A DNA stretch of 64,000 bases from Paguma larvata (lineage: Eukaryota; Chordata; Mammalia; Carnivora; Viverridae). Where the stretch lies: contig CM057836.1 in the NCBI GenBank assembly GCA_030068075.1, forward strand, positions 70,345,788-70,409,787, written 5' to 3'. The notes under the pieces were generated by a model. That model had not been told where the DNA came from. It did no database searches and was given only the letters and a program-made list of their open reading frames with translations. Position 1 is the stretch's first letter. Each line of letters opens with the position of its first letter. The position numbers were made by a program, and so were the translations under genes. This document shows positions 46,850 to 58,409 of this stretch, in pieces.

Positions 46850-47125
46850 TCTCCCCAACCTGACTATAAACTCTGTGAAGGCAGAAAAGGTTATTGTTAT
46901 GGATTTTACCAAACAGACTTAAGTAAACCAGAAGATGGTTGTTACAAGGGAGCACACAATCCTGTAGCTCTTTCCCTTAAATAAACTGTGACCTCGTGAA
47001 ACACAAGTGTCTACATGAATGCCTCCCCAGTTAAGACTGCCAACTTAAGGTAGGAACCCCGACTTATCTCTAAGTTCCACAACGCCTGGAACAATAGTAG
47101 GTCCTTGATAAATGTGTAAATAAAA
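46850..47125 (+). repeat. L2 3' pieces
   Basis: 'GACTATAAACTCTGTGAAGGCAGAAAAGG' and 'GCCTGGAACAATAGTAGGTCCTTGATAAATG' are L2 3'-end segments separated by about 150 bases of other sequence. Confidence 0.55.
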
Positions 47126-47194
47126 AAGTATAAGATCTCTTTGCTCTCCTTTTTTTAGATTAAGCTATTATCACCAAATTACAAACTAACTAAC

Positions 47195-47400
47195 GTTATC
47201 AATGGGCTTAAGCATGTTCCAAGTATTAGTAACTCATCTCATCCTCACAACTTTATAATTTGGGCACTAGTAGTATATTTCCATCTTAAAAACGAAAAAA
47301 AAAAAAAAAGACACAGAGGGGTCTCTAGGAATGACAGAGATGGGACTTGAACCTCAACAGTCTACTTCTAGAACCCAGGCCTTCAATTTGTACTCTATCA
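47195..47400 (-). repeat. MIR with internal A-run
   Basis: 'TAACTCATCTCATCCTCACAACTTTATAATTTGGGC' and 'GACACAGAGGGGTCTC..ATGGGACTTGAACCTCAACAGTCTACTTCTAGAACCC' are antisense MIR. Confidence 0.65.
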
Positions 47401-47489
47401 TCAATCCTTAATACTTAAGTATCCATGACTAGAGTAGGAAGTTCTGCAGAAATTTACAGAATATATTGGAAATTCTCTATTCTGTTACT

Positions 47490-47715
47490 CAATAAATTGA
47501 GTGTCCTGTTATGAGCCAGACATTGTTCTAACCTCTCAGAACACAAAGGAATAATTAAAACACAGTATGTCGCAAGGTGATAAACACTAGGGAGAAAAAT
47601 TAAGAGGAAAGGGAGATAGAGAGTGTTGAGAAAGGTGGCTGCAATTTTAAAGACAGAGGTTAGAGAAGGCCTCAATGAGAGGCGACAGCTGAGCAAAGAT
47701 CTCCGGGAGATGAGA
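47490..47715 (-). repeat. L2 fragment (antisense)
   Basis: 'GTTATGAGCCAGACATTGTTCTAACC' then 'GGTTAGAGAAGGCCTCAATGAGAGGCGACAGCTGAGCAAAGATC' follow the antisense L2 pattern. Confidence 0.55.
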
Positions 47716-49087
47716 AAAAGAAGTCATAAAGATATCTGAAGGAAAAGTATTTCAAGACAGAAAGAACAGTAAGTAAAAACAAAAATTTAATCAGTAATTC
47801 CCATATCATAGCCAAGAGGCTAACAAAACAAAGATCTCTCCAGTTTTGGTCTTTTAGAATGAGACCTGACTACAATTTGATAGAGTTCAGTATTCTAACA
47901 TGTCTCTGAAGAAAAAAAGTGCAGACTCTAGCCCATATTGTATCTCTGCATGAACTGGAAAAAAGCAACTCTGCCTCCAGGTGAACGCTTCCCTGTATGA
48001 AGGCACACAGCTTGAAGACTGGAGTGTGGGCTGAATTTCAGACTCCACTCACTGTCTCAGCCAGGTGTCCTTGTGCAGGGCATATCTTGGATGGCACTAT
48101 GCAAAAGCCCTACAGAGAGATTCGTGCTCCATGAAAAAATTTTTCTTGTAATAAAAAAAGGTCTAGCTTGTTTCCAATTTTATTAAAAAGAGGGGGGTAG
48201 GGGTGGTGGTCGTGAGGGAGAAAATAACGCTGAAATACATTATGAAGAGGAAACAATTTCAGGGCATTTATAATCTTATAAATGAAGTACCTGTAAAATC
48301 TTATTTAAAAAATTAGTGTACCTCTAGCTTAACCTCCCATAGCAAACTTCCATTAGAATTCAAGGAGTCATATTTCTGAAATAAAATACCTAAAATAAAG
48401 AAAATTGATGAGGCTTATCCTGACAACATAAGAAAACTGCATGAGCACCATTTCTTTTCTTTCCAAATATTTAAAAATGATAACAAAAGTTAGGTAATAT
48501 TTCTGTACAAAAGGACAGGAAAAGTGTTCCTTAAATACATTTACTTCTTGTATAGATTATAGCCAAATTAATTTGAACTCTCCCACATGAAATTAACTTT
48601 ATGAAACCAAAAACTTCCTTGCAAAAGGATTTTATCTGTATCTGATTTGTTTGGTTTAGAACATTTGTAAGTGTGCTTCCCATAATGCCTTGCCAATTAA
48701 CTCTGGAAAAATGTCTAAGTACAAGAGAAATGACCCAAAACACTCAGTAATCAAGAATACCCGATTACCAAGGATTTATTTGTCCAAGGTACAATCTTGG
48801 AAGAAAAACAACAAAAACTCTGTCTGTAGACTTTACAAACAATTTTAATTTAGAATATCCAATCTGTTTTGCGATTAAAAATTAAACTGAAGACTTACTT
48901 GTTTACTGTCACAATTAAAAACACTTCGCAATGTTATTTTTTCACTGGCAATACTTCACACTATTTAAAAGGTAGCTCCATGTTTTTAAAAAACATCATT
49001 AGCTACGTTATCTAACATGTCTAGTTAATAAAGAATAAAAATTTGGTGCTCTTATAAAGTCTTTTGAATATATTTTCTGACACTATT
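47716..49087. other. intronic unique sequence
   Basis: No exon, RNA gene or clear repeat is recognised in this part of the FOXN2 intron. Confidence 0.4.
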
Positions 49088-49097
49088 TAGATTAAGT

Positions 49098-49328
49098 GTT
49101 TTTTTTATTTAAAAAAAATTTTTTAACGTTTATTTATTTTTGAGAGACATAGAGACAGAGTATGAGCAGGGGAAGGGCAGAGACAGAGGGAGACACAGAA
49201 TCCGAAGCAGGCTCCAGGCTCTGAGCCATGAGCACAGAGCCCGACATGGGGCTCGAACTCACAGACCGTTGAGATCATGACCTGAGCTGAAGTCGGCCGC
49301 TTAACCAACTGAGCCACCCAGGTGCCCC
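49098..49328 (-). repeat. CAN-SINE with 10-bp TSD
   Basis: Full-length copy, TAGATTAAGT at 49088-49097 and 49329-49338. Same orientation as FOXN2. Confidence 0.93.
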
Positions 49329-49626
49329 TAGATTAAGTAAATAATTCACTTCTAGTTGAAAGTCATTTGTCATTAGAGTCATGAGAGCCACCCAAATAGT
49401 GTTTAAAAAAAAAAAACAAAACTTAGTTCAAAGTCACATTATTTCTCCTTTTTCCTTCTTAGTTATGACTGGAGTTCAAAACTTGCTACTGATTTAATAA
49501 CCGATTCAAATAAATTTCCACCATAAGTGTTCATTTGTATGTCCTGGCTTGTATTTCATTGGGTCTCACACTGGGAAATTATGAACAATCATTCAGAAAA
49601 AAATTAAAAGACCCTAGGTCTTTTTA

Positions 49627-50030
49627 ATGGATAAAGAAGATGTGGTACATATATACAATGGAATACTATGTGGCAATGAGAAAGAACAAAATCTGGCATG
49701 TGTAGCAACATGGATGGAACTGGAGGGTATTATGTTAAGTGAAAGAAGTCAGTCAGAAAAAGACAGATACCATATGTTTCCATGTATAGGTGGATTCTGA
49801 GAGACTTAGCAGAAAACCAAGAGGGGAAAAGCAAAAAGACACAGAGAGGGAGGAAGACAAAACATAAGAGACTCTTAAAGACTGAGAACAAACTAAGAGG
49901 TGAGGGGGTGTGGGGGTGCGGAGAGTGGGTGATGGGCACAGAGGAGGGCACTTGTTGGGATGAGCACTGGGTGTTATATGGAAACCAATTTGAAAATAAA
50001 TTATTTAAAAAAAATAAAAAAAAATAAACT
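49627..50030 (+). mobile_element. 5'-truncated L1 3' end
   Basis: Near-twin of the L1 tail at 46032-46481: 'GGATAAAGAAGATGTGGTACATATATAC' onward through the G-rich 3' UTR to 'GAAACCAATTTGAAAATAAATTATTT' and an A-rich tail. A short inverted repeat (AAAAGACC at 49607-49614, GGTCTTTT at 49618-49625) sits at the 5' junction and I find no TSD. Confidence 0.88.
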
Positions 50031-50189
50031 GCTTGGACCACTGATTTACTTTCATTTCTAAGATACAAATTATGCTAATTTGCAACCTTAAATTTGCCCT
50101 TAGCCCCTAACATCATCATTAACTGCCCAAATTTTGTATTTTCTTGTTGTATACTAGTGCTTAAGTAGAAATACTAAAATTTACTAACT

Positions 50190-50290
50190 AGAATGTGAGT
50201 TCCATTTTTGTCGTCTTCGTTCACTAATGTATCCTAAGTACCTAGCACATAAGTGTGCTCAATATTTAATTAGATGAATTTGTTCCAAAC
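50190..50290 (+). repeat. L2 3' end
   Basis: 'AGAATGTGAGTTCCATTTTTGTCGTC..CTAAGTACCTAGCACATAAGTGTGCTCAATATTTAATTAGATGAATTTG'. Confidence 0.6.
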
Positions 50291-50538
50291 CCACACCAAA
50301 CCAAAATATTGACAAAACAAGGTTTTATTTTGCGATCTCAATATGAGATTATTATGCCTCCTGTCCCATTTTATACAATCCTGTAAACATAAATATGGCA
50401 CATAAAAGTAGTCATTGAAAGGTGAGCAAGAGATAGTTTAAATGAACTGCTGCAACTACTTTGGATGACACTGTTTCTGGAATTCCTATGCCTAAATAAG
50501 TTCTCCTGTTGCCCTTATGTATTTTAAAGGTAGCTATA

Positions 50539-50739
50539 TAATATGGGGCATGTGGGTGGCTCAGTCGGTTAAGCATCTGACTTAGGCTCAAATAATGATC
50601 CTCCAGCCCATGAGTGTGAGCCCCACGTCGGGTTCTGTATTGACAGCTCAGAGCCTGGAGCCTGCTTCAGATTCTGTGTCTCCCTCTCTCTCTGCCCTTC
50701 GTCTACGCATGCTCTCTCTCTCTCAAAAATAAACTTTAA
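50539..50739 (+). repeat. CAN-SINE with 13-bp TSD
   Basis: Full-length copy, AAAGGTAGCTATA at 50526-50538 and 50740-50752. Antisense to FOXN2. Confidence 0.94.
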
Positions 50740-50863
50740 AAAGGTAGCTATAATACAATGATTAGTAAAGATAATTCTATGAAGTGATAAATGAATATAA
50801 CATTGGATTTTAATACCAGAACCCAATAACACCAAAGTGATCTTTACAAAACACAATGCTGAG

Positions 50864-51016
50864 GGGCGCCTAGGTGGCTCAGTTGGTTAAGTGTCTGACT
50901 TCAGCCCAGGTCATGATCTCACAGTTCATGAGTTAGAGCTTCAGGTCAGGCTCCGTGCTGACAGCTTGGATTCTGTGTTTTGCTCTCTCTCTGCTCCTCC
51001 CCCACTCCGCCATGCT
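50864..51016 (+). repeat. CAN-SINE, 3'-shortened
   Basis: Head 'GGGGCGCCTAGGTGGCTCAGTTGG' and body present, but the end of the CT-rich part and the A tail are missing. Confidence 0.88.
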
Positions 51017-51139
51017 AAGTGATCACATCTATGGCTAACGGACCAAGGCTACCCAATCCTCTTTTATACTCCTAGGTTTCAGCCATAATCATTAGCCTGT
51101 GGTTCCCAGCAGATAGCTTCCAACAAAGTCAAGTATTCC

Positions 51140-51410
51140 CCCAACTTTTCAGGTCCAGCTCAAGCACCACACTTTGTTCTCTAAGAGGCCTTTCCTAACC
51201 TATCTCTAAGCTTAATTTGCCACTCACTTCCTTTTTTCCCAGTGTATTCTGCATAATTCTTGTCAACCTTCTTCAATTAAACTCTATGGTTTTTGAGAGC
51301 AGGGCCTGGGTCTCTTTAATCTCTGTATATCTCAAAGCACCCACATATACCGTTTGGCACTATGTGGGAATTCAACAATTACTTATAGAATAAACAGTTG
51401 AATGTTTAGT
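51140..51410 (+). repeat. L2 3' region
   Basis: 'CCAGCTCAAGCACCACACTTTGTTCTCTAAGAGGCCTTTCCTAACC' and 'TTTTTGAGAGCAGGGCCTGGGTC' to 'TTCAACAATTACTTATAGAATAAACAG' follow the L2 consensus. Confidence 0.75.
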
Positions 51411-51989
51411 CCATTTAGTGTTGTGTTTTTTCAAACTTTTCCCTAGAAATAATATCAAGAGAGGAAAAAAAAAGCAAATTTCCTTGTCTATCAATCTACC
51501 CTAAAGCAACCTGATTTAAACACAAATTTTCTCAAGTCTTTGTTTGGTCTTCTGTTTTCCTCTTAAAACTCATAAAAATCGTATATTCTATTCCAGGATA
51601 GGCCTTCATTTGTTTCAACCTAAAACAGCAAGCACCCTCCCCACCAAGTTAATTATTACCAGGCCTAAGTCTCACCAGTATAGAAATGGAGGGAAGGAAG
51701 CAGTTAGCAGCACTGGAGAGACAATGAACCATATGTATAAGTTGTTAGATGAAGGAGAAGTGCCTATGCTCCAGTTATGAAAAACTGTGGCTAAACCTAG
51801 CAAGAGAAAATTGTAGAAGCGTCTGCTCCCCAAAGGAAGAAGAATTAGGATGGAATGGTATAAGAGCAAGAAGAGATTCTAAATAAACCTGAATTCACAA
51901 AGAAAATGGTCTCAAAATTTGCATATGAATTTGCATATGAGCTTGAAAGACTAAAGGTCAGAACTTACTGAGATAATAAAAAGATGCAG

Positions 51990-52200
51990 GGGCGCCCTAG
52001 TGGCTCAGTCGGTTAAGCATCCAACTTCGGCTCGGGTCATGATCTCACAGTCTGTGGGTTCGAGCCCCACATCGGGCTCTGTGCTGACAGCTCAGAGCCT
52101 GGAGCCTGCTTCGGATTCTGTGTCTCCCTCTATCTCTGCCCCTCCCCTGCTCATGCTTTGTCTCTCTTGCTCTCAAAAATAAATAAAACATTAAAAAAAA
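51990..52200 (+). repeat. CAN-SINE with exact 12-bp TSD
   Basis: Full-length, low-divergence copy. AAAAAGATGCAG at 51978-51989 and 52201-52212. Intact A and B boxes. The head reads GGCGCCCTAGTGGCTC, a change that brings its complement (CCACTAGGGCGCC) close to the CTCF core. Antisense to FOXN2. Confidence 0.95.
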
Positions 52201-52792
52201 AAAAAGATGCAGTTTTGGCAATGCCTACCTGTAAAGAGAAAGCACATTTGCCCATTTAGGGAATGAGAAAACGGAATACTTGCCTTACATTAAGCCAGAA
52301 CATTATCTGAAGCAGAACATTATCTGAAGCAAATGCTTAACTTCCTTGCAGAGTCCTCTTGAGCTTTTTCATACTCTTTCCCTTCCTTATTTTTACAGAC
52401 CATCATCACACTGCTTCCTAAGCTTGGTTTAGTGTAGTTTCAAAGAGCCAAAATGTGTCTGACACACAGAAAGGCTTTTGGTCTCAGGATTTCTGTTTTT
52501 TAATGTCACAGATATGTCTCTAGGCTCCAAAGCAACAATGCTAGAAAACCTTATATTAATACATCACTAGTTTATAATATTATCTATGAGTAGGGGAAAA
52601 AACTATTAATTCAGAATTTTGAAGATGACTTTTAAAAGTCAAATATAAGTTAAATATAAACACAGAGGTTATACAAAAATAGGTGGTGGACCAGATACGA
52701 CCCAAAGGCAATAGTTTGCCAACCTCTTCTGTAGTCTAAGACAGACTTGAAAAGAGAACTTTCTACTGATAGTATGACTAAAATATTTTCCT

Positions 52793-52990
52793 ATTTTCTT
52801 ATTCTTTTTTTTAATATTTATTTTTTGCGAGACAGAGAGAGATAGAGTGCAAGTGGTGGAGAGGCAGGGAGAGAGGGAGACCCAGAATCTGAAGCAGAGC
52901 CCAGTGCAAGATTCAAACCCATTGACCTCGAGCTCATGACCTGAGCCAAAGTTGGACGCTTAATTGATGGAGACACCCAGGCACCCTGTG
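52793..52990 (-). repeat. CAN-SINE, older copy
   Basis: Shortened antisense copy with flanks AAATATTTTCCT (52781-52792 and 52991-53002). Confidence 0.9.
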
Positions 52991-53043
52991 AAATATTTTC
53001 CTTCCTATTTTCAAGAAAAAAATATACATAAAAGGAAATGAAA

Positions 53044-53069
53044 ATATATATATATATATATATATATAC
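53044..53069. repeat. (TA)n microsatellite
   Basis: About 13 TA units in the FOXN2 intron. Confidence 0.9.
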
Positions 53070-53355
53070 ATACACAACAGTATACAAAGTATGAGCCTAG
53101 CATCTGGAGAAAAAGTGTGTATTTGTGTGCACGCATACATATCTACTCATGTATAAGGGCAAATAAAGAACCAAAGTAATTAAAACAAAATGTTGAGAAT
53201 AGAATAAAGAGTAAGTTTTAGTTTCTAAGTGTTTTTATTTTCCAAATCTTCCACAACAAACATATAATACTTTTATGATTAGAAAAAAATTAAACAAAAA
53301 AATCCTGATTTTTGACCTGAGTTTTTATGATTTAAAATAATGTTCTTACACATAC

Positions 53356-53420
53356 CTTTGAGGGTTCGCACCTGGTTCTGCTTGAGTACAGAGTTTAAGA
53401 AGTGAGGTGATAAAGAGCCA
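53356..53420 (-). CDS. FOXN2: FOXN2 internal coding exon
   Basis: 65-base exon. Acceptor TATTTTTCAG (AG at 53421-53422), donor GTATGT from 53355 down. The first base completes a Ser codon split with the upstream exon, then GSLSPHFLNSVLKQNQVRTLK, ending on the first base of the Glu codon of the next exon. It lies just C-terminal to the forkhead domain. Too short for ORF detection on its own, but splice sites, phase and protein continuity on both sides support it. Confidence 0.92.
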
Positions 53421-53559
53421 CTGAAAAATAGAGATAAGACAAATATGCTTACAAAAATCTTTATTTCACTTTTTATAGAACTTAGTCACAAATACAACTA
53501 ATTTATACAATAAAAAACAAACTATTTTTACCTTGTTTTCTTTGCTAATACTATTCAGT

Positions 53560-53770
53560 TTAGGAAGAGTCTGCCAAAGCAGAAAGAGCATTAGATCCAA
53601 GATTAAATCACAACTATTTGGACGTTCTTAGGCAAAATAATTAATTTCTTAGTTTCTTCATCTGTAAAATAGGAATAATTAAACCTCCCACACAGGGTTG
53701 CTGTGATGATTAAATAATAGTAATAATGCATTTAAATGCCTGTAACAATAAACAATACATAATAGTTACT
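53560..53770 (+). repeat. MIR
   Basis: 'GAAAGAGCATTAGATCCAAGATTAAATC', 'TTAATTTCTTAGTTTCTTCATCTGTAAAATAGGAATAATTAAACCTCCCACACAGGGTTGCTGTGATGATTAAA' is a near-complete forward MIR. Confidence 0.82.
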
Positions 53771-54054
53771 ATTTGGTTTTGTATTAGATGCTTAAGTTTG
53801 ATGATATTAATTTAGGTGCTACCACAGAAATGAAAGCATTTATCAAAACAAATGTGTAAAGAGAACTGTATGGTAATTCTGAAAAACAGATTAAGTTCCT
53901 GATTTTATTAATAAATATCAATATCAAATTAAACTTGCTATATTCATAAAAACACCAGCAGTTTTGGTTTTTTTAATTACAAAAATTAAAACATTTTGGG
54001 GACACACTATTTCTGTTCTTTGGAATTTGTGATAGCATACAAAATCTGTTTTGC

Positions 54055-54205
54055 TGGGCGCCTGGGTGGCTCAGTTGGTTAAGTGTCCGACTCTTGATTT
54101 CAGCTCAGGTCAAGATCTCACCATTGTGAGATTGAGACCCATATCAGGCCCTGTGTGGAGCTTGCTTCTCTCCCTCTCCCTCTCTCTCTCTCTCAAAAAA
54201 AGTAT
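54055..54205 (+). repeat. CAN-SINE, shortened body
   Basis: Head 'GGGCGCCTGGGTGGCTCAGTTGGTTAAG' intact, shortened body without the GTGCTGACAGCTCAG segment, (CTCT)n and A-rich end. Antisense to FOXN2. Confidence 0.9.
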
Positions 54206-55857
54206 CTATTTTTCTAACTAAATTATAAGTCCATTTTCTATTCACAGTTTTACATATACTATATTTCATTCTCTCCCTCAAAGCACCAATTATGACATGA
54301 GAGGGCTACACAAAGGCATATTAGATGGAACCATCATTTTGCCAACAATGAAAAAGAGAAAATGCTTCTAAAAATATTAAGGTAATGTTTTAAAATAAAA
54401 ATTATAATCTTTATGCTGTCATTTATCTACTTGTTTTTAAATCACGAAATCATCTAAACATATGATAAAGCTAAAAAACATAAACATGAAAATGCAACAT
54501 ATCAAAGGCACAGTAAAGTGCATATCTGATGGTATAAAGACTGTCAATTCTCTCATTTAATCTTTAATTTAAAAAAAGCATCATAAATGACCATAAGCAG
54601 AACTTACCATTAGTTTGTAAATTAATTTTTTAACTAGTATACCTCATAAGCACCAACGTTAACTCATAAATAGAAGATAATAAGTACCAAACAGGCACCA
54701 ATATCAACTAATAAAGAAGATACCAAGTCCCAGACAAGGCTATATATAAACTCTGATGACTTCTTTTCTAGATTTCATTTCATACAAACCGCTCAATAGT
54801 TCTTGTGACAATAATCCTTTTAATCTACTAGCAGAGTAAATAAGCTTAAAATTTCAATGAGTATATAAGTACATTACTGATTTCAACTTTAGCCTTACTA
54901 ATTTTTTACTGTATTTCAGGTACAACTTCTCTAAAAGTTAATTAATAATAGTTTAAGAAATTAAACATTGCATTAAATACTGATTAATTGTTGCAGCTGA
55001 GAGTTCATTAGCGCCTTCTCCCTCCTTGTGTGTATGTTTGAAATTTTCCATTTAGTATTTTATTAAAAGGCTTTTAAAATTTTCCAAAAAACAAATTAAC
55101 CACTGTAAGACTACCCTCAGAAGTATCTCAACAAAATATGGCATTTTCAATTCAAATGAATGCGCAAAATAGAATTCAAACAACAGATTCTTTAGGAAAA
55201 GGAAACAAAATCAGATTTGAGGTATCATTTTCAGCTTTGACTTAAATGGGAAAGCTTTAAGATCAATAGTCATTGAGTTTGAAGACAAAATCCAAAGAAA
55301 TACATTACAATTATATTTACCAGCAAAAACAAAGTGAATGAAAAAAGTCAAAGCATTATGTTACTTGTCAGACATTTTAAAATTTGAGACTCTGAACATA
55401 ATTTTCAAAATATTAAATGTATTGTGAAAGAAAACCAAATAAAACAGAAAAAGAAATATAAATATACATATAAAAATGTTACAATGACAAACCGTTAATC
55501 ACCTTACTTTAGAAAGTTTATATGTACTTTAAATTTGTCATGTCTTTAGTCTGCATTAGTATTGCAGACAATTAAAATAATTTAAGCCTTTTGTACCTGA
55601 AATCATATTATAACTTTCTTTATATACACAGGAGAGAGTGTATTTTCCAGAATTTATGCTCTTACCTATCAAATATCCTATTTCCTAATAACAACAAGTT
55701 AGATAGAAGTGAAAATGCCTTAGGTTAATGTCTTACCCATAAATTATTCTCTATATGAAAAAAAAAAAACACAGAAAACCTTACAACTTTGTTAAGTTTT
55801 TCCATCTCATACAATGAAATTTTGTCACCACTGACACTTATATGGAAGATCCTGTAC

Positions 55858-55982
55858 CTTTGTGGAGATGCAGGAGGGGTGTAGAATGTTAATGCTGAGG
55901 AAAAGGGTTGCTTCTTCAGGGCCTGCATAAGGTTGGGTTTATATTCTGGATCAACACACCATAAGGAACCTTTTCCATTAAC
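55858..55982 (-). CDS. FOXN2: FOXN2 internal coding exon (end of forkhead domain)
   Basis: 125-base exon. Acceptor TTTTATTTTAG (AG at 55983-55984), donor G|GTACAG. It starts in phase 0 and encodes [20 protein letters not shown] then [21 protein letters not shown], ending on two bases of a Ser codon. [14 protein letters not shown] is the last beta-strand and wing 2 of the forkhead (winged-helix) DNA-binding domain; the proline-rich part follows it. With the three later exons this gives 260 residues, so the ~431-residue length I recall for human FOXN2 leaves ~171 residues, including helices H1-H3, upstream of the window. A frame that runs past 55858 into the intron is not coding. Confidence 0.94.
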
Positions 55983-56139
55983 CTAAAATAAAATACAAGA
56001 ATTATTTACCTGGAACTTTAAGACCTACACAATCAGTGCCTGGGTGTTTGTACTAAATGTGTGGGGAGAAAAAAACCTACAGTACCTTTTGAGTACGATG
56101 TAAAGGTTGAGGTAAGCTTGCTATAAACTCATTGTGTGA

Positions 56140-56335
56140 TTTAAAGTCCTGGAGGCAGATCTCCAGCTCTGCCATTTACTGCAACTTGACCTTAGGAAAG
56201 TTAAACAACTTCTATCTCCCCAGGCCACTATCCTTCATTTGGAAGGTAGGGATGGTAACACTACCTATCTCATGGGACTGTTGTGGATTAAATTATGCAT
56301 AAGGGGTTCTGCACACTGCCTGGCACAGAGAGCCA
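56140..56335 (+). repeat. MIR
   Basis: 'CAGCTCTGCCATTTACTGCAACTTGACCTTAGGAAAGTTAAACAAC' to 'GGGACTGTTGTGGATTAAATTATGCATAAGGGGTTCTGCACACTGCCTGGCACAGAG' is forward MIR. Confidence 0.82.
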
Positions 56336-56620
56336 CAGGACATGCCAATCACTTCATAGTCTGTGAGAATGGTACAACCCTAAGATGTACAGCAAATAAG
56401 CATGGAGAACTATACAATGTGGTTCTCCACATGCTAAGATGTAACAAATGGAAGCCATTGTAGAAAAACCAGAAAGAAAAGGAAAAATTAAGCTTTAGAA
56501 AGCATATCATTCCCCCAAAAGTAGTAAGCAGTATGATATCAGATGAAACATCAAAAAACAATTCTTATTTTTAATGGTCTTAACAGTAATGTTTAAGTTC
56601 CCACTTAAAGGAAAACTTAG

Positions 56621-56830
56621 GGGCGTCTGGGTGGCTCAGTCTTAAGGTTAAGCGTCTGACTTCAGCTCAGGTCATGATCTCGCAGTTTGTGAGTTTGAGC
56701 CCCACCTTGGGCTCTGTGCTGACAGCTCAGAGTTTGGAGCCTGGGTTCTGTGTCTCCCTCTCTCTCTCTGACCCTCCCTTGCTTGCATTCTCTTTCTCTT
56801 TCTCAAAAATAAACATAAAAAAAATAAAGT
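56621..56830 (+). repeat. CAN-SINE
   Basis: Full-length copy with a small duplication after the A box (GTCTTAAGGTTAAG). Antisense to FOXN2. Confidence 0.92.
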
Positions 56831-57587
56831 AAAATTTAAATTTAAAATGAAAATGATATAATGAAAAGCACAGCAAAAGCCTCAGGTGGCAAATCAACAA
56901 CTGAGGTATGGAAAAGACTCCTGTAAGAGATAACAAAGAGGAAGGAAGCATCAGCCCTTCCCTCAAGAGGATTAAGTTACAACATTTAGATAACATGGCA
57001 ACGAGCATATGAACCCAGATTCCATTGAAATAATCAATAGAATCTAAAAATTATGGAATTTGTGTGATTACTAGAAACTGCAGAAACCATAAACAATAGT
57101 GCCTGCTAAATTTCAAATGGGTGCTGCCTGAAAGAAGGGCCTGTGTGATCCACGGTTCGCCCAATGTGAAGGGCCAGTTTACAGGACAGTAGGTGGGCCT
57201 GGTACCTGAAAAGCCTCACTAATATTACCTAACATGAAGGGAAAAGGTCAGGCTTCAGAATAATTCCTTGAAACAAGTTTGAAAAATGCTGCACATTTTA
57301 CTTCTCTCCTTCTTAGAAGGTCACACTACATATTAACAGATTAAGGGATCTAAATATTCCTGCTATCATCAAACCTATTTTATATGGTTTCTTCAAGTTA
57401 ACTGACACAGAACCTCCTTCTCTCAGGTAATATTTGAGGAAGCTTGTGTTCTCTGGAACACCTATGAGAAAAACTGATGTGATTACTGAGTTTTTATAGA
57501 ATACACTTTCCAAATATTAATGGAAAAAACTATAAACACTGATTAGGTCATGAAGAAATATAAATTTCCTTTTAAAAATCACAATTT

Positions 57588-57795
57588 TAGGAGCATCTAC
57601 ATGGCTCAGTCAGTTAAGTGTCTGACTCTTGATTCTGGCTCAGGTCATGATCTCACATTTTGTGAGATGGAGCCCCACAACTGGGCTCTGTGTTTAAGGC
57701 ATGGAGCCTGCTTGGGATTTTCTCTCTCTTTCTGTCCTTGCCCTGGGCATGCTCATGTGCACTCTCCTTCTCAAAATAAATTGATATATCTGAAA
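57588..57795 (+). repeat. CAN-SINE, older copy
   Basis: Head 'GGAGCATCTACATGGCTCAGTCAG', body variant with GGCATGGAGCCTGCTTGGG, tail AAAATAAATTGATATATCTG. Antisense to FOXN2. Confidence 0.88.
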
Positions 57796-58052
57796 TAATC
57801 TTTTATCAGATCTGGGAAAGGGGGGATTATATAATGTTATATAATATAAATATATGAAAATAAAATTGATAAAATTTTAAATAGAAATTAGGAAAATAAT
57901 GGAACTGACAAATCAAGAGAATATTCTAAAAAACCATCAATATACTATACATCCTAGTAAAGGTAATCAAAGGAAATAATTGAAGGACTTTAGGAGCTGT
58001 GAAATCACCTGCTAACTCTTCCTTCAGGATAAACCTTTACTACTTCCTTTTA

Positions 58053-58239
58053 TTTTTAATGTTTATTTTATTTTTTTAGAGAGACAAAGCACAAGCAGAG
58101 AAGGGGCAGAGAGAGAGGGAGACACAGAATAAGCAGGCTCCATGCTACCAGCACAGAGCCTGATGCAGGGCTTGAACCCACAAACCATGACCTGAGCCAA
58201 AGTCGTACAGAACACCCAACCGAGTCACCCAGGCACCCC
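58053..58239 (-). repeat. CAN-SINE
   Basis: Antisense-strand copy with GA-rich body and terminal GAGTCACCCAGGCACCCC. Confidence 0.88.
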
Positions 58240-58409
58240 TATCCTTTTCTATTTCCTTAGCTGAACATCCCTAACTGCACATCCTGAACAGAGGCTGGAT
58301 GACAAGTATGTCCTTACGCATATACCACAACCACACACAGCCTATACACAGAACTCCACAGCCATGCAAGATCCAAATTCAATCTCATCCCACTTCCCCA
58401 GAGCTGAAC

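Larger units (their letters stand above)
45220..53355 (-). other. FOXN2: FOXN2 intron (8.1 kb)
   Basis: Donor GTATGT (complement at 53355-53350), acceptor AG at 45220-45221. Contains five SINEs, two L1 3' ends, L2 and MIR remnants and a CA microsatellite, and no further exon that I can recognise. Confidence 0.85.
53421..55857 (-). other. FOXN2: FOXN2 intron (2.4 kb)
   Basis: Donor GTACAG (complement from 55857), acceptor AG at 53421-53422. Holds one MIR and one SINE; 54206-55857 is AT-rich with nothing recognised. Confidence 0.85.

Noticed and set aside
56239..56561. Small ORFs on both strands upstream of a FOXN2 exon, considered as extra exons
   Set aside because: 56239-56463 overlaps a MIR and has no suitable splice borders. 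The FOXN2 frame goes directly from 55982 to an upstream exon outside the window.
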